The notes below the pieces were generated by a model. The model was not told where the DNA came from, did not search any database, and saw only the letters and a list, made by a program, of their open reading frames with translations. 64,000 nt of DNA from an uncultured Erysipelotrichaceae bacterium (GTDB taxonomy: Bacteria; Bacillota_I; Bacilli_A; Erysipelotrichales; Coprobacillaceae), in the NCBI GenBank assembly GCA_900538465.1, contig UPXV01000004.1:1-64000 (forward strand), read 5' to 3'. Within the stretch, counting starts at the first letter, position 1; every line of letters begins with the position of its first letter. Both the position numbers and the translations under genes were made by a program. Below, one piece after another: positions 49,851 to 58,969 of the stretch.

Positions 49851-49879
49851 ATTTAGATATTTAGATAAACATCTAAATA
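49851..49879 (+). promoter_or_regulatory. Operator upstream of sdpR
   Basis: TATTTAGAT-AAAC-ATCTAAATA (49858-49879, allowing for the 4-bp centre) is a perfect inverted repeat with an extra ATTTAGAT direct repeat at 49851-49858. It ends eleven bases before the ribosome site, the place expected for ArsR-type autorepression. Confidence 0.75.
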
Positions 49880-49896
49880 TTAAAGGAGGGAGATAT

Positions 49897-50166
49897 ATGG
49901 GTGATGCATTTAAAGCGTTAAGTGATCCAACAAGACGAAAGATTTTAGAATTGTTACAAGAAAAGCCTTTAAATGCAGGAGAGATAGCTGATTACTTCCA
50001 AATTACAAAGCCTTCAATATCTCATCATTTGGCTATTTTAAAGAATAGTGGATTGATTATCGATGAAAGACAAGGACAAAATATTGTCTATAGTTTAGAT
50101 ATGACAGTCTTTCAGGATATGATGAAGTGGTTTATGAATTTTATGGATATGGGGGATAAGAAATGA
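49897..50166 (+). CDS. sdpR: ArsR family autorepressor SdpR
   Basis: An 89-residue ArsR/SdpR protein. It opens MGDAFKALSDPTRRKILELL and carries the recognition helix KPSISHHLAILKNSGLI and the wing RQGQNIVYSLD. No metal-binding cysteines are present. In Bacillus, SdpR represses sdpRI and is pulled to the membrane by SdpI bound to the toxin SDP. Here sdpI follows with a 4-bp overlap. A palindrome at 49858 fits autoregulation. No sdpABC toxin genes are seen in the window. Confidence 0.93.
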   Translation: MGDAFKALSDPTRRKILELLQEKPLNAGEIADYFQITKPSISHHLAILKNSGLIIDERQGQNIVYSLDMTVFQDMMKWFMNFMDMGDKK

Positions 50167-50807
50167 AAAAGAAGATATTTGATATTGTTCTTTGGATAAT
50201 CACATTATTTTTTATTGGTGGAGTTTTTTTGATGCCTGAAACAGTTCCTACTCATTGGGATATAAATTGGCAAGTGGATGGGTATGGCAGTCGTTATTAT
50301 TTAATTATTTTAGCATTATTTCCTATTCTTGTGCATTATGGAATGTTTTTTGCAAAGAAGATTGATCCAAGGAAAAAGAATATTGAAAGAAGAGAAAAGA
50401 CCTATGAAATCTTTAGATATGGTTTGACTTGTTTCTTTATTGTATTGGTTGTTATTTTCTATTATCTGACATTAAATCCACATGGAAATATGAAAGTTAT
50501 TTTATTAAGTGCTTTAGGTTTATTGCTGATTGGAATGGGAAACTATATGCCAAAAGTTCCACAGAATTATTTTTTAGGAATTAAAACACCATGGACACTA
50601 GCCAATGAATATGTATGGAAGAAAACGCATAAAATAGGTGGTTATTCATATATTGGTGTTGGACTGATTATTTTGATATATGCCTTATTTAATTTACCAT
50701 ATGAATATATTGTGATTATGGTATTGGTAATTGGTGATGTGATTTTTTGTTATGGATATTCGTATCTTGTCTTCAGGAAGACAGAGACGAAAAATATTGA
50801 TTTATAG
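50163..50807 (+). CDS. sdpI: SdpI family immunity/sensor membrane protein
   Basis: A 214-residue protein with five or six hydrophobic helices, an N-terminal DUF1648-like block (MPETVPTHWDINWQVDGYGS) and the SdpI motif GNYMPKVPQNYFLGIKTPWTL. It gives immunity to SDP-type toxic peptides and can sequester SdpR. It overlaps sdpR. With no toxin genes here, it may protect against peptides from neighbours or serve a different signal. The next genes form an ABC exporter that may belong to the same response. Confidence 0.92.
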   Translation: MKKKIFDIVLWIITLFFIGGVFLMPETVPTHWDINWQVDGYGSRYYLIILALFPILVHYGMFFAKKIDPRKKNIERREKTYEIFRYGLTCFFIVLVVIFYYLTLNPHGNMKVILLSALGLLLIGMGNYMPKVPQNYFLGIKTPWTLANEYVWKKTHKIGGYSYIGVGLIILIYALFNLPYEYIVIMVLVIGDVIFCYGYSYLVFRKTETKNIDL

Positions 50808-50871
50808 AAGTAATATGTATATAATTATAATATAAATAATTTTAATAATTATTTAAGAAAAGAGGGATATT

Positions 50872-51585
50872 ATGTTAAAGATTGAACATTTAACAAAAAA
50901 GTATGATCAATATAAAGCTGTAGATGATTTATCTTTGGAAATAGAAGATGGTCATATTTATGGGTTTATTGGTCATAATGGTGCTGGGAAAACCACAACA
51001 TTAAAATCTGTTGTTGGAATCTTACCATTTGATGAAGGAGAAATTCTTATTGATGGAAAATCAATTAAAAAGAATCCATTAGAATGTAAAAAAGAAATGG
51101 CTTATATTCCAGATAACCCAGATTTGTATGAGTATTTGACAGGAATTCAATATTTAAACTTTGTGGCTGATGTTTATCAAGTCTCTAAAGATGAACGTGA
51201 ATCACGTATTGGTAAATATGCTGATATGCTTGAGTTAACAAGTGATTTGGCTCAACCAATTAGTGCTTATTCACATGGGATGAAACAAAAGTTAGCGGTT
51301 ATTTCTGCTTTTATTCATAATCCAAAATTAATTATTATGGATGAACCTTTTGTTGGATTAGATCCAAAAGCTTCTCATTTATTAAAACAATTGATGAGAG
51401 AACATTGTGATCGAGGAGGAGCTATCTTCTTTTCAACACATGTTTTGGAAGTGGCTGAGAAGTTATGTGATCGTATTGCAATTATTAAACAAGGAAAACT
51501 TATTATCAGTGGTCGTACTCAAGATGTAACTCATAATGAATCACTTGAGGATGTATTCTTAGAATTGGAGAATGACAATGCTTAA
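50872..51585 (+). CDS. ABC transporter ATP-binding protein, ABC-2 type
   Basis: A 237-residue ATPase with Walker A GHNGAGKTTT (near 35-44), signature YSHGMKQKLA and Walker B LIIMDEPFVGLDP. The form is of the CcmA/EcsA type used with ABC-2 permeases for antibiotic, lantibiotic or unknown export. It overlaps the following permease by 8 bp and lies 64 bp after sdpI. It might be cotranscribed with sdpRI and add resistance, but no evidence beyond position is visible. Confidence 0.9.
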   Translation: MLKIEHLTKKYDQYKAVDDLSLEIEDGHIYGFIGHNGAGKTTTLKSVVGILPFDEGEILIDGKSIKKNPLECKKEMAYIPDNPDLYEYLTGIQYLNFVADVYQVSKDERESRIGKYADMLELTSDLAQPISAYSHGMKQKLAVISAFIHNPKLIIMDEPFVGLDPKASHLLKQLMREHCDRGGAIFFSTHVLEVAEKLCDRIAIIKQGKLIISGRTQDVTHNESLEDVFLELENDNA

Positions 51586-53173
51586 GACATTGATTAAAAT
51601 AAGATTACAAGGAATCTTATTGAGACAAACCAAAAGCAGTAAGAAAAGCAAAAGTAGTGTTGGTAAGATTATTATGATGAGTTTACTCTTTGCTTATGTT
51701 GCGGTTGTGTTTGTTGTGATGTTTGGATTTTTGTTTTCTACATTAATTGAACCACTGCATTTAATGGGAATAGATTGGTTATATTTTGCAATCATGAGTT
51801 TAGTGATTATTATGTTATGTTTTATTGGAAGTGTCTTTTTTACTCATCATGAGATTTATGAGGCAAAGGATAATGAATTGTTGTTGGCTATGCCAATTAC
51901 AAATCAAGATATATTATTGAGTCGTATTTTTACGATTTTGATTTTAAATTATGTTTATGAGATTTTGGTGGCAGCTCCTGCTTTGTATGTTTATATAACA
52001 AATGTGGGTATGGATGTTGTACAAATTATCTTATTTATTGGGATGTTTTTAACTTTACCATTGTTTGTTTTGGCTTTATCTTGTTTATTTAGTTGGGTAT
52101 TAGCTCATATTATGACAAAAGTAAAGATGAAGAATGTCATTACAATTGTTTTATTTGTTGGTTTTATGATGGTTTATTTCTATGCAGTCAACTCAATAGA
52201 AGAATATATTGGATTGTTGATTGCTAATGGAAAAACAATTGCTGAAGCGATTGAAAAAGGAGCTTTCCCACTTTATCATTTGAGTATTGCTTTACAAACT
52301 GGAAATATTTTAAGTTTCTTAATTTACTTTGTTTGTGCTGTTGTTCCATTTGGTATTGTTGTTTATCTCTTATCAACAAACTTTATTAAAATGGCAACAA
52401 GTAAAGCAAAAGCGAAAAAAGTGAAATATGTTGCTAAACCAATGAAAGCAAATTCTGTGAAAAAAGCTTTATTATTGAGAGAAATCAAACATTTTACTTC
52501 TAATGCGATGGTTGTTTTAAATGGTGCTATGGGAACAATTATGTGTATTATAGGAAGTATTGGAGCACTAATTTATGCAGATAATCTTAAGATGATTGTT
52601 GATCAAGTTCCACAATTACAAGATATGATGACACCAATCTTATGTTTGGTTGTGATTGGAGCATCATCATTAAATATTATTAGTGCATCTTCGATTTCTT
52701 TAGAAGGAGATCGTTTGTGGATTATTAAGTCATTACCAGTAGATGCAAAAGATATTTTGGATGTGAAATTAGCAATGCATGCTGTTTTATGTATTCCTGC
52801 TGGAATCATCTTATCACTTGTGTTAATCTTTATTTTCCAAGTTGGCATGATAGAGAGTTTATTAATTATTTTTGTACCAATGATTTTTACATTGTTAATT
52901 GATTTTGTTGGCTTACTATTAAACTTATGGAAACCAAAGTTTGATTGGGTCAATGAAACTGTCTGTGTTAAACAAAGTATGCCAGTTATGATTACAATGT
53001 TCTTTTCAATGGGATTGGCTTTTGTGATTGTTATGCTGTATATATTATTACTATCAGATGTAATGGCATTGAACACATATATGTATATGATGATTGTTGT
53101 TTCAGTGCTGATTGATGTAGGACTTTACTACATGATTAGAACATGGGGCGTTCGTCAATACAACTCATTATAA
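51578..53173 (+). CDS. ABC-2-like permease
   Basis: A 531-residue membrane protein with about twelve hydrophobic helices and a basic N-terminal loop (KTKSSKKSKSSVGK-like). It resembles large clostridial ABC exporters of unknown substrate, in which the motif SISLEGDRLWIIKSLPV precedes the second half. ATG 51578 is chosen because GGAG is seven bases before it; ATG 51572 would be only one base away. It pairs with the preceding ATPase. A bidirectional terminator follows. Confidence 0.78.
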   Translation: MLKTLIKIRLQGILLRQTKSSKKSKSSVGKIIMMSLLFAYVAVVFVVMFGFLFSTLIEPLHLMGIDWLYFAIMSLVIIMLCFIGSVFFTHHEIYEAKDNELLLAMPITNQDILLSRIFTILILNYVYEILVAAPALYVYITNVGMDVVQIILFIGMFLTLPLFVLALSCLFSWVLAHIMTKVKMKNVITIVLFVGFMMVYFYAVNSIEEYIGLLIANGKTIAEAIEKGAFPLYHLSIALQTGNILSFLIYFVCAVVPFGIVVYLLSTNFIKMATSKAKAKKVKYVAKPMKANSVKKALLLREIKHFTSNAMVVLNGAMGTIMCIIGSIGALIYADNLKMIVDQVPQLQDMMTPILCLVVIGASSLNIISASSISLEGDRLWIIKSLPVDAKDILDVKLAMHAVLCIPAGIILSLVLIFIFQVGMIESLLIIFVPMIFTLLIDFVGLLLNLWKPKFDWVNETVCVKQSMPVMITMFFSMGLAFVIVMLYILLLSDVMALNTYMYMMIVVSVLIDVGLYYMIRTWGVRQYNSL

Positions 53174-53179
53174 AAACAT

Positions 53180-53208
53180 ACCTCGTTTAGATAACGAGGT
53201 TGTTTTTT
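53180..53208. terminator. Bidirectional terminator
   Basis: ACCTCGTT (53180-53187) pairs with AACGAGGT (53193-53200), with A5 before and TGT6 after. It serves the ABC permease and the convergent LysR gene. Confidence 0.85.
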
Positions 53209-54068
53209 GTTATATAATTGAAGAAATTTTGATATTTGGATTTGTTTAAATTGGATTTTAGATAGATAAAATGCATAGGTTTAGTGATTTGAAAGTGATG
53301 AATATTGAGTTCAATAAGTTCATGATTTTCAATTTCTTTTTTAACGACACCTTCATAAACAAAACTCATTCCATTGGTATTTGCGACTAAAGTTTTAATC
53401 ATTGCTAAACTACCAATTTCAATAGCTTGTTCAAAAGAGTCAATTTGATAGATTTTATCAGATAAATAGTTTTCTAAAATAGAACGTGTTCCAGAACCTT
53501 GTTCCCGAATAAAAAGAGGATATTTTAATAAATCTTCAAATGATATACTTTGATTGGATAAAGGATGATTTTTTCTTGCAATAGGAATAAATCTTTCTTC
53601 TTTAAAAAGATGATAATCAAAAGTATTCGTATCAAATTGTCCTTCTATAAAAGCACAATCAACCTCACCATCTAGCATTTTTTGAATTAAAGTTTTTGTA
53701 TTAGCAACAACAATCTGATATTGTTGATGACCTGAAACAATATCTTTTGCGATTAACGAAGGAAGATAATAATCAGCAATTGATAAAGTAGAACCAATAA
53801 TCAGTGGAGAAGTATGTTTAGCTAATTGTTTTACAAAAAGCTCTTCATTATGTAATTGCATCTTAGCATAAGTATATAACATTTCTCCCGCTTTTGTGAG
53901 TTGAAAAGATTTATGGGGATTTTCTATAAGTTTGTGTTGATAGTAACTTTCTAATGTTTTGATATGTTGACTTACAGCAGGTTGAGTCAAATGGAGTTCA
54001 TGAGCTGCCTGGGTATAGTTTTGACATTCTACAACATGAATAAATGTTTTGATTTTATCATCTATCAT
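53187..54068 (-). CDS. LysR family regulator of yeiH
   Basis: A 293-residue LysR protein. The winged helix QNYTQAAHELHLTQPAVSQHIKTLE is near residues 13-40, followed by a two-lobed sensor domain (LIIGSTLSIADYYLPSL). It is divergent from a YeiH-type exporter; similar LysR proteins (CysL/YeiE-like) control yeiH and sulfite or sulfur genes. ATG 54068 is used rather than the upstream GTG because GAGGTG lies seven bases before it. The ligand may be a sulfur compound (inference). Confidence 0.9.
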   Translation of the reverse strand: MIDDKIKTFIHVVECQNYTQAAHELHLTQPAVSQHIKTLESYYQHKLIENPHKSFQLTKAGEMLYTYAKMQLHNEELFVKQLAKHTSPLIIGSTLSIADYYLPSLIAKDIVSGHQQYQIVVANTKTLIQKMLDGEVDCAFIEGQFDTNTFDYHLFKEERFIPIARKNHPLSNQSISFEDLLKYPLFIREQGSGTRSILENYLSDKIYQIDSFEQAIEIGSLAMIKTLVANTNGMSFVYEGVVKKEIENHELIELNIHHFQITKPMHFIYLKSNLNKSKYQNFFNYITKNNLVI

Positions 54069-54087
54069 TCTGATCACCTCTTCTTAG

Positions 54088-54125
54088 ATTATAATATAAA
54101 TTTATTGTAAATAAAATATTATAAT
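54088..54125. promoter_or_regulatory. Inverted repeat between lysR and yeiH
   Basis: ATTATAATAT (54088-54097) and ATATTATAAT (54116-54125) form a perfect 10-bp inverted repeat with an 18-bp gap. LysR proteins bind such sites in divergent promoters. The sequence is almost pure AT, so chance is not excluded. Confidence 0.4.
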
Positions 54126-54183
54126 TTTTATTTATATATTAAATATGATAAAATGCAACTATTGATGAGGGGGAGAAATAAAT

Positions 54184-55203
54184 ATGAATCGGTTTTTACA
54201 AAAAGGAAAAGATATTTTACCAGGGTTTATTGTATGTTTAGTCATTGGATTATTAGCTCAAGAAATTGCGAAATTCTTTCCAAGTATTGGAGCGGCTCTA
54301 TTTGCGATAGGAATAGGGATGATTGCTGGAAATACATTTTTAAATAAAGAGTTTTTGAATGTGGGAACAAAATTTTCTGAAAGTATGTTATTAGAGTATT
54401 CTATTGTTTTAACAGGTTTGACATTACATTTGGCTGATATTATGGGAATTGGTTTTTCTGGGGTCGGTTTTATAGCGATTCAAATGACATGTACTCTATC
54501 TATCTGTTATTTTATTGGAAAGAGATTAGGTTTTACAAAAAAGTTTAGGTTATTAATGTGTGCAGGAAATGCTGTGTGTGGATCTTCTGCAATAGGGACA
54601 GTCGCACCAATTGTTGATGCAGATAGTAAAGATAAAGGAATTTCCATTACAATTGTTAATGTTACTGGGACAATTCTTATGGTTGTATTGCCTATTTTGA
54701 CAGGATTTCTTTATCATCATGAAACATTAAAAACATCGGCTATGATTGGTGGAACATTGCAATCTATTGGACAGGTTATAGCATCAGCGGTCATGGTCAA
54801 TGGCGAAGTTGTTGAGTTTGCAACGATTTTTAAAATTGTAAGAATTATTTTTGTTGTTGTGGTAGCTTTGGTCTATTCTAGAATGAATTTAGAAGATAAT
54901 CAGCCTTTATTTGCTAAAAAACAAGGTGCTATTGCAAAAGTCAAAGCAAAAGTTCCATGGTTTGTTATTGGATTTTTTATCTTTAGTCTTATCAATAGTA
55001 CAGGTGTTGTTCCTATGATCATTTCAACAACAGCCAAAACAATAAGTTCTCAATTTGAAATCATTGCCTTAGCAGCAATAGGAATGAGAGTGAAATTTAA
55101 AGATTTGATAAAAGAAGGACCAAAAGCAATGCTTTATGGTTGTTTAACTGGTGGTTCTCAAGTTATTATTGCCTTTATTCTTATTGCATTATTGTTTCAT
55201 TAG
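54184..55203 (+). CDS. yeiH: YeiH/UPF0324 family putative sulfate exporter
   Basis: A 339-residue membrane protein with about ten helices and the family motifs CAGNAVCGSSAIGTVAPIVDA, SKDKGISITIVNVTGT and a C-terminal IALAAIGMRVKFKDL. The PSE family is proposed to export sulfate or related compounds. The divergent LysR gene is the usual partner. GAGGGGGAG precedes the ATG. Monocistronic, with a terminator just after. The transported solute has not been fixed for the family. Confidence 0.92.
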   Translation: MNRFLQKGKDILPGFIVCLVIGLLAQEIAKFFPSIGAALFAIGIGMIAGNTFLNKEFLNVGTKFSESMLLEYSIVLTGLTLHLADIMGIGFSGVGFIAIQMTCTLSICYFIGKRLGFTKKFRLLMCAGNAVCGSSAIGTVAPIVDADSKDKGISITIVNVTGTILMVVLPILTGFLYHHETLKTSAMIGGTLQSIGQVIASAVMVNGEVVEFATIFKIVRIIFVVVVALVYSRMNLEDNQPLFAKKQGAIAKVKAKVPWFVIGFFIFSLINSTGVVPMIISTTAKTISSQFEIIALAAIGMRVKFKDLIKEGPKAMLYGCLTGGSQVIIAFILIALLFH

Positions 55204-55206
55204 AAT

Positions 55207-55232
55207 AAATAGTCTACGGACTATTTTTATTT
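55207..55232 (+). terminator. yeiH terminator
   Basis: AAATAGTC (55207-55214) pairs with GACTATTT (55219-55226), loop TACG, then a T-rich tract. Confidence 0.82.
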
Positions 55233-55385
55233 TCACATTGATATTGTTAATATATATAAAAAAGTGTACAATATATATACAAAAAATAGATTTATTCACA
55301 GAAAAGATATATAATACAGAGAGGAAATAGCGAATAACTATTATCGTTATTTCTTTATTTGTGGAATTATAAGGAGGTGAAAGTT

Positions 55386-56804
55386 GTGGAAGATGAAAAA
55401 AGGCTTTATATGTATGTGTATCGAATGATTAGAGCGGATATCTATAACGGGAAATATGTTTGTGGTAGTAAGCTTCCATCATTAATAGAGTTGTGTGAGG
55501 AATATGAAGTTGGTCGTAATACTGTGAGAAGTGCATTAATTAAACTTCAAGAAAAAGGTTATGTGATTATGCAAAAAGGAACACAGGCAACCGTTATTTT
55601 TGATACCCATGACTCTCAAGACCATCAAGAATATGTCCAAGAATTGGTCAATTCTTACCGAATGACAAAAGATATCTTTGATACATTTGAAATTGTCTTT
55701 CCAGAGATTGCATATATTTGTTTATCACGTTTAACTTCACAACAATTTCAGGAGTTAAGTCAAAGAATAAAAAATCTCTCTCTTGATACAATTTCTAATG
55801 CAAGAGTACTTATTCAAGAAATATATAATATTTATTTGTTTGCCTTCTCTGCCTTAAAAAATCCTATACTTAATGATTTGTTTATGGCTATGATGAATTC
55901 AATATATTATCCAATAACGGATGATGAACATGTTGAAAGTGAACTTAAGAAAAGTATTAAGATGATTAGAACGTCATTAAGTATGTTATTGAAGTTTGCA
56001 AAAATACATAATAAATTTATGGTAAAAAGTATTATTGGAACAATGTGTAAGGGTGAAGCCAAGTTAGTTGATGTATATATGAAAGACTATTGTGGTAATC
56101 TTGAAGCAAAGACTCATAATCAATTTATTTGGGTAGGAAATCGTAATCAAGATTTCTTATATGCTTATGTTGTTTCAAGTATCTTAAGAGATATTAATAA
56201 TCGTGTTTATAATCGTGGAGCAATCATTCCTTCTATTTCTAAATTATCTGAAAAATATGGAGTCAGTGAAAAAACAACCCGCAAAGCATTAGATGTTTTA
56301 CGAGATTATAGAGTTATTGAGACGATTAATGGGATTGGCTCTAGGATTGTTTTAAATGAACATGAGGATAAAGAGAAATTATTAGCTATACCTGAATTAA
56401 AAGAGAAGATAAAAGAGTATTTTTATTCTTTAGAATTGATTAGTATTTTGGGTCAACTCTTTATAAAAAAAGCTTTGACTGAAATGGATGAAAATGATTT
56501 TTTACAAATTCAATCTTTAATCTTAAATGCGCAAGTTTTTAATTTAGAACCTTTATATGATTATATATTTGAAAAAACTAACCCATGTTTAAAATCTATT
56601 TATTATGAGTTAAAGAAATCATTGTCATATCATGTTATTATATATAGCATTGTAGATACTTCACAATATGATTTTGAATCATTAAAAAATCAATATATTC
56701 AAGGTTTTAGAAAAGATAATGTTGATGAAATTTATAAAACAACAGAACAACTTACAAAATTATCATTAACGTTCCTCAATGATTTAATAAAAGAAATAAC
56801 TTAA
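55386..56804 (+). CDS. Doubled GntR-type regulator (two winged helices)
   Basis: A 472-residue protein with two separate GntR winged-helix domains. The first is at about 8-73 (KLPSLIELCEEYEVGRNTVR then QEKGYVIMQKGTQA). The second is at about 260-325 (IPSISKLSEKYGVSEKTTRKA then YRVIETINGIGSR). A mainly helical region follows each. This reads as an internal duplication of a GntR-plus-helical unit, so one chain could grip two DNA half-sites. GTG 55386 is chosen as start, eight bases after GGAGG. Its target and ligand are unknown. It stands between yeiH and a two-component system. Confidence 0.8.
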   Translation: MEDEKRLYMYVYRMIRADIYNGKYVCGSKLPSLIELCEEYEVGRNTVRSALIKLQEKGYVIMQKGTQATVIFDTHDSQDHQEYVQELVNSYRMTKDIFDTFEIVFPEIAYICLSRLTSQQFQELSQRIKNLSLDTISNARVLIQEIYNIYLFAFSALKNPILNDLFMAMMNSIYYPITDDEHVESELKKSIKMIRTSLSMLLKFAKIHNKFMVKSIIGTMCKGEAKLVDVYMKDYCGNLEAKTHNQFIWVGNRNQDFLYAYVVSSILRDINNRVYNRGAIIPSISKLSEKYGVSEKTTRKALDVLRDYRVIETINGIGSRIVLNEHEDKEKLLAIPELKEKIKEYFYSLELISILGQLFIKKALTEMDENDFLQIQSLILNAQVFNLEPLYDYIFEKTNPCLKSIYYELKKSLSYHVIIYSIVDTSQYDFESLKNQYIQGFRKDNVDEIYKTTEQLTKLSLTFLNDLIKEIT

Positions 56805-56833
56805 AAACACCCTCGCTTTAGCGAAGGTGTTTT
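56804..56833. terminator. Bidirectional terminator
   Basis: AAAACACC-CTCGC pairs with GCGA-AGGTGTTTT around loop TTTA. It separates the GntR gene from the convergent histidine kinase. Confidence 0.85.
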
Positions 56834-56839
56834 GCTTAT

Positions 56840-58966
56840 TTATTTTGAAAAAATAATTATAGATTTAAAGAGATCTCCATCTATTTCAATACGTAAGTTT
56901 CCTCCTTGTAGTTCAGTAAAACTTTTAACAATTGCTAATCCTAAGCCAGAACCACTCGTATTACGAGATTTATCTCCTTGTACAAATCTTTCAACAATTT
57001 CATTCTCATTAAATTTCATTTCAGCTTCTGAAATGTTTTTAAAAATAATTTGAACTTGAGCATTATCTTCGATAATATCGATATAAACTCTTGTATTTTC
57101 CAAAGCGTATTTGCTAATATTCATAAACAAGTTTTCAAATATACGATATGTTTTGGAACTATCTAAATGACAAATAACTTTTTCCTGATTTGATGTCATT
57201 CTTATATCTAATTGTTTTTCATCGAGCTTATCTTGACATTCTAATTGTGCTTGTTTAATTAAAGAAACAATATCAACATCAACAAGGTCTAATTGTACAT
57301 TTCCACTATTGGCTTTACTCACTTCAAATAAATCATCAATTAAGTTTTTCAGCCTTAAAGAATTTCTTTCTAGTATTTGAATGTATTTTTGTTTTTCTTC
57401 ATCTTGCAGTTGATCATTTTTCAATAAATCAATATAAGTAATAATAGATGTTAATGGTGTTTTTAAATCATGAGAAACATTAGAAATTAATTCTGTTTTC
57501 ATTTTTTGTGATTTCACTTCTTCATTGACAGCTTTTTCAAAGCCAGTCTTAATATGCGCAAATTCATCTTTTAATGGATTAAAGATACCAACATTTTCAT
57601 TGATTTGTACATCAAAATTTCCATTTGATAATTGTCTAGTCGCATTTAATAAAACTTGATAATCATTTTGAATATCTTCAAACTTTTTCTTTAAAAGAAT
57701 AAAAATAATAATTGAATAGACTAATGAAAAGAAGATTCCAAAAACAAAGAAGACACTAATAACTGAGATAATTACAAAATTAAAAAGAACAATTTTTAAT
57801 ACAGAACGATTAATATTATCATTAAAATCAAAATCTACAATTTTATTAAGGATTTTCTTACTATTTTTAATGATCCATCCTAAACAAGTATTTTCTTTAC
57901 AATAATTTTTAAATCCTTTATGGAATAAATATTTAATCATATATGCAAGAATAAAGAATAGTGTTAAGAAAACAAACCAGAATCCAATATTAATTATTGG
58001 TGTTAAAATTTCTGAAATTTTTTCAATACCAAACTCTTCGTAGAATTTTATCATTAAATCTTGATTGGTTGCCTTAATAAGATATGGACTAAAGGCAAAT
58101 AACGTACCAGTTATCAAACACCATATAAAAGCTAAGATTCCAAATTTAATACGAGCAATCATTTCTAAGAATCTTTGTTCTTGAAATAATCTAAATGGTG
58201 TTAATAACGTTATAATCATAATGACAGCAATAGATATAAGAATATAAGGTAGTGAGAACCTGACATAATCAATTGTGTCATAATTATTTAGATAATATGA
58301 TAAATCGCTATTAGCGACTAGTTTTTGTGGAACAGCATAAGTGATTATTAAGTTTTTAGGATTGTTGTAAGTAAGATATGCTTCTGAGTCTACATTGTTA
58401 TCATAGTAATCTGTATAAGTTTGAGATTGATGTGCCATATAATTTTCAAAATGAGCAGTTTCGATTTTATCATTGTATGAATAATTGATAAAGAGATTTC
58501 CATCTTGATCAAATTGGATTTGAACATACCACTGATATTTCTTTTGTAATTCTAGATTGGTATTGAGAGTCATTAATGAATCTTTGGTATTAGAAATTTG
58601 TTTTTGGCTTGTTGTATCAATTGCTTGATAAATAATATCATTTTCTTTTTCAAGTTGTCGCCAAGATTGTTTGATTCCATAGCTAAAGTCATCAATTTCA
58701 GTTGAGATACCATCTATTTTTGGATTACCGACAATTTCATAATATTGATGGAAACTGAATTTATCTTGATTTTCTTTGAGTTTGTAATCAATTGCATAAT
58801 TGTATGCTGATGCTTTTTCAGTCACAAAATTAGTGATTAATGATTGGCTTGGCGTACTTTTTTCAACTGCTGATTGCATTTTTGGATAACATAGATATAA
58901 ACCAATACTGCTAATCAGTAATATAGCAATAATCACCAAGCTAACGAGATATTTTTTCTTTTTCAT
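56840..58966 (-). CDS. Sensor histidine kinase with a multi-helix membrane part
   Basis: A 708-residue kinase. One helix near 7-27 and an external region (about 30-235) are followed by four or five more helices up to about 430. Then come a HAMP-like stretch, a DHp domain with SNVSHDLKTPLTSI (His near 498), and a HATPase_c domain with FENLFMNISKYA (N box) and GSGLGLAIVKS. It lies 3 bp after the response regulator gene. Kinases with this many helices may sense membrane or cell-wall state, but the stimulus is unknown. Confidence 0.92.
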   Translation of the reverse strand: MKKKKYLVSLVIIAILLISSIGLYLCYPKMQSAVEKSTPSQSLITNFVTEKASAYNYAIDYKLKENQDKFSFHQYYEIVGNPKIDGISTEIDDFSYGIKQSWRQLEKENDIIYQAIDTTSQKQISNTKDSLMTLNTNLELQKKYQWYVQIQFDQDGNLFINYSYNDKIETAHFENYMAHQSQTYTDYYDNNVDSEAYLTYNNPKNLIITYAVPQKLVANSDLSYYLNNYDTIDYVRFSLPYILISIAVIMIITLLTPFRLFQEQRFLEMIARIKFGILAFIWCLITGTLFAFSPYLIKATNQDLMIKFYEEFGIEKISEILTPIINIGFWFVFLTLFFILAYMIKYLFHKGFKNYCKENTCLGWIIKNSKKILNKIVDFDFNDNINRSVLKIVLFNFVIISVISVFFVFGIFFSLVYSIIIFILLKKKFEDIQNDYQVLLNATRQLSNGNFDVQINENVGIFNPLKDEFAHIKTGFEKAVNEEVKSQKMKTELISNVSHDLKTPLTSIITYIDLLKNDQLQDEEKQKYIQILERNSLRLKNLIDDLFEVSKANSGNVQLDLVDVDIVSLIKQAQLECQDKLDEKQLDIRMTSNQEKVICHLDSSKTYRIFENLFMNISKYALENTRVYIDIIEDNAQVQIIFKNISEAEMKFNENEIVERFVQGDKSRNTSGSGLGLAIVKSFTELQGGNLRIEIDGDLFKSIIIFSK

Positions 58967-58969
58967 ATT

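Noticed and set aside
52603..53076. 157-codon minus-strand ORF
   Set aside because: Shadow of the ABC permease; its composition reflects the complement of hydrophobic codons and there is no start signal.
54088..54125. Treating the AT-only inverted repeat as a firm LysR operator
   Set aside because: Kept only as a low-confidence feature, since runs of A and T easily form inverted repeats by chance.
54153..54347. 64-codon ORF overlapping the yeiH start
   Set aside because: yeiH in the other frame has a clear ribosome site and family motifs; this frame is a shadow.
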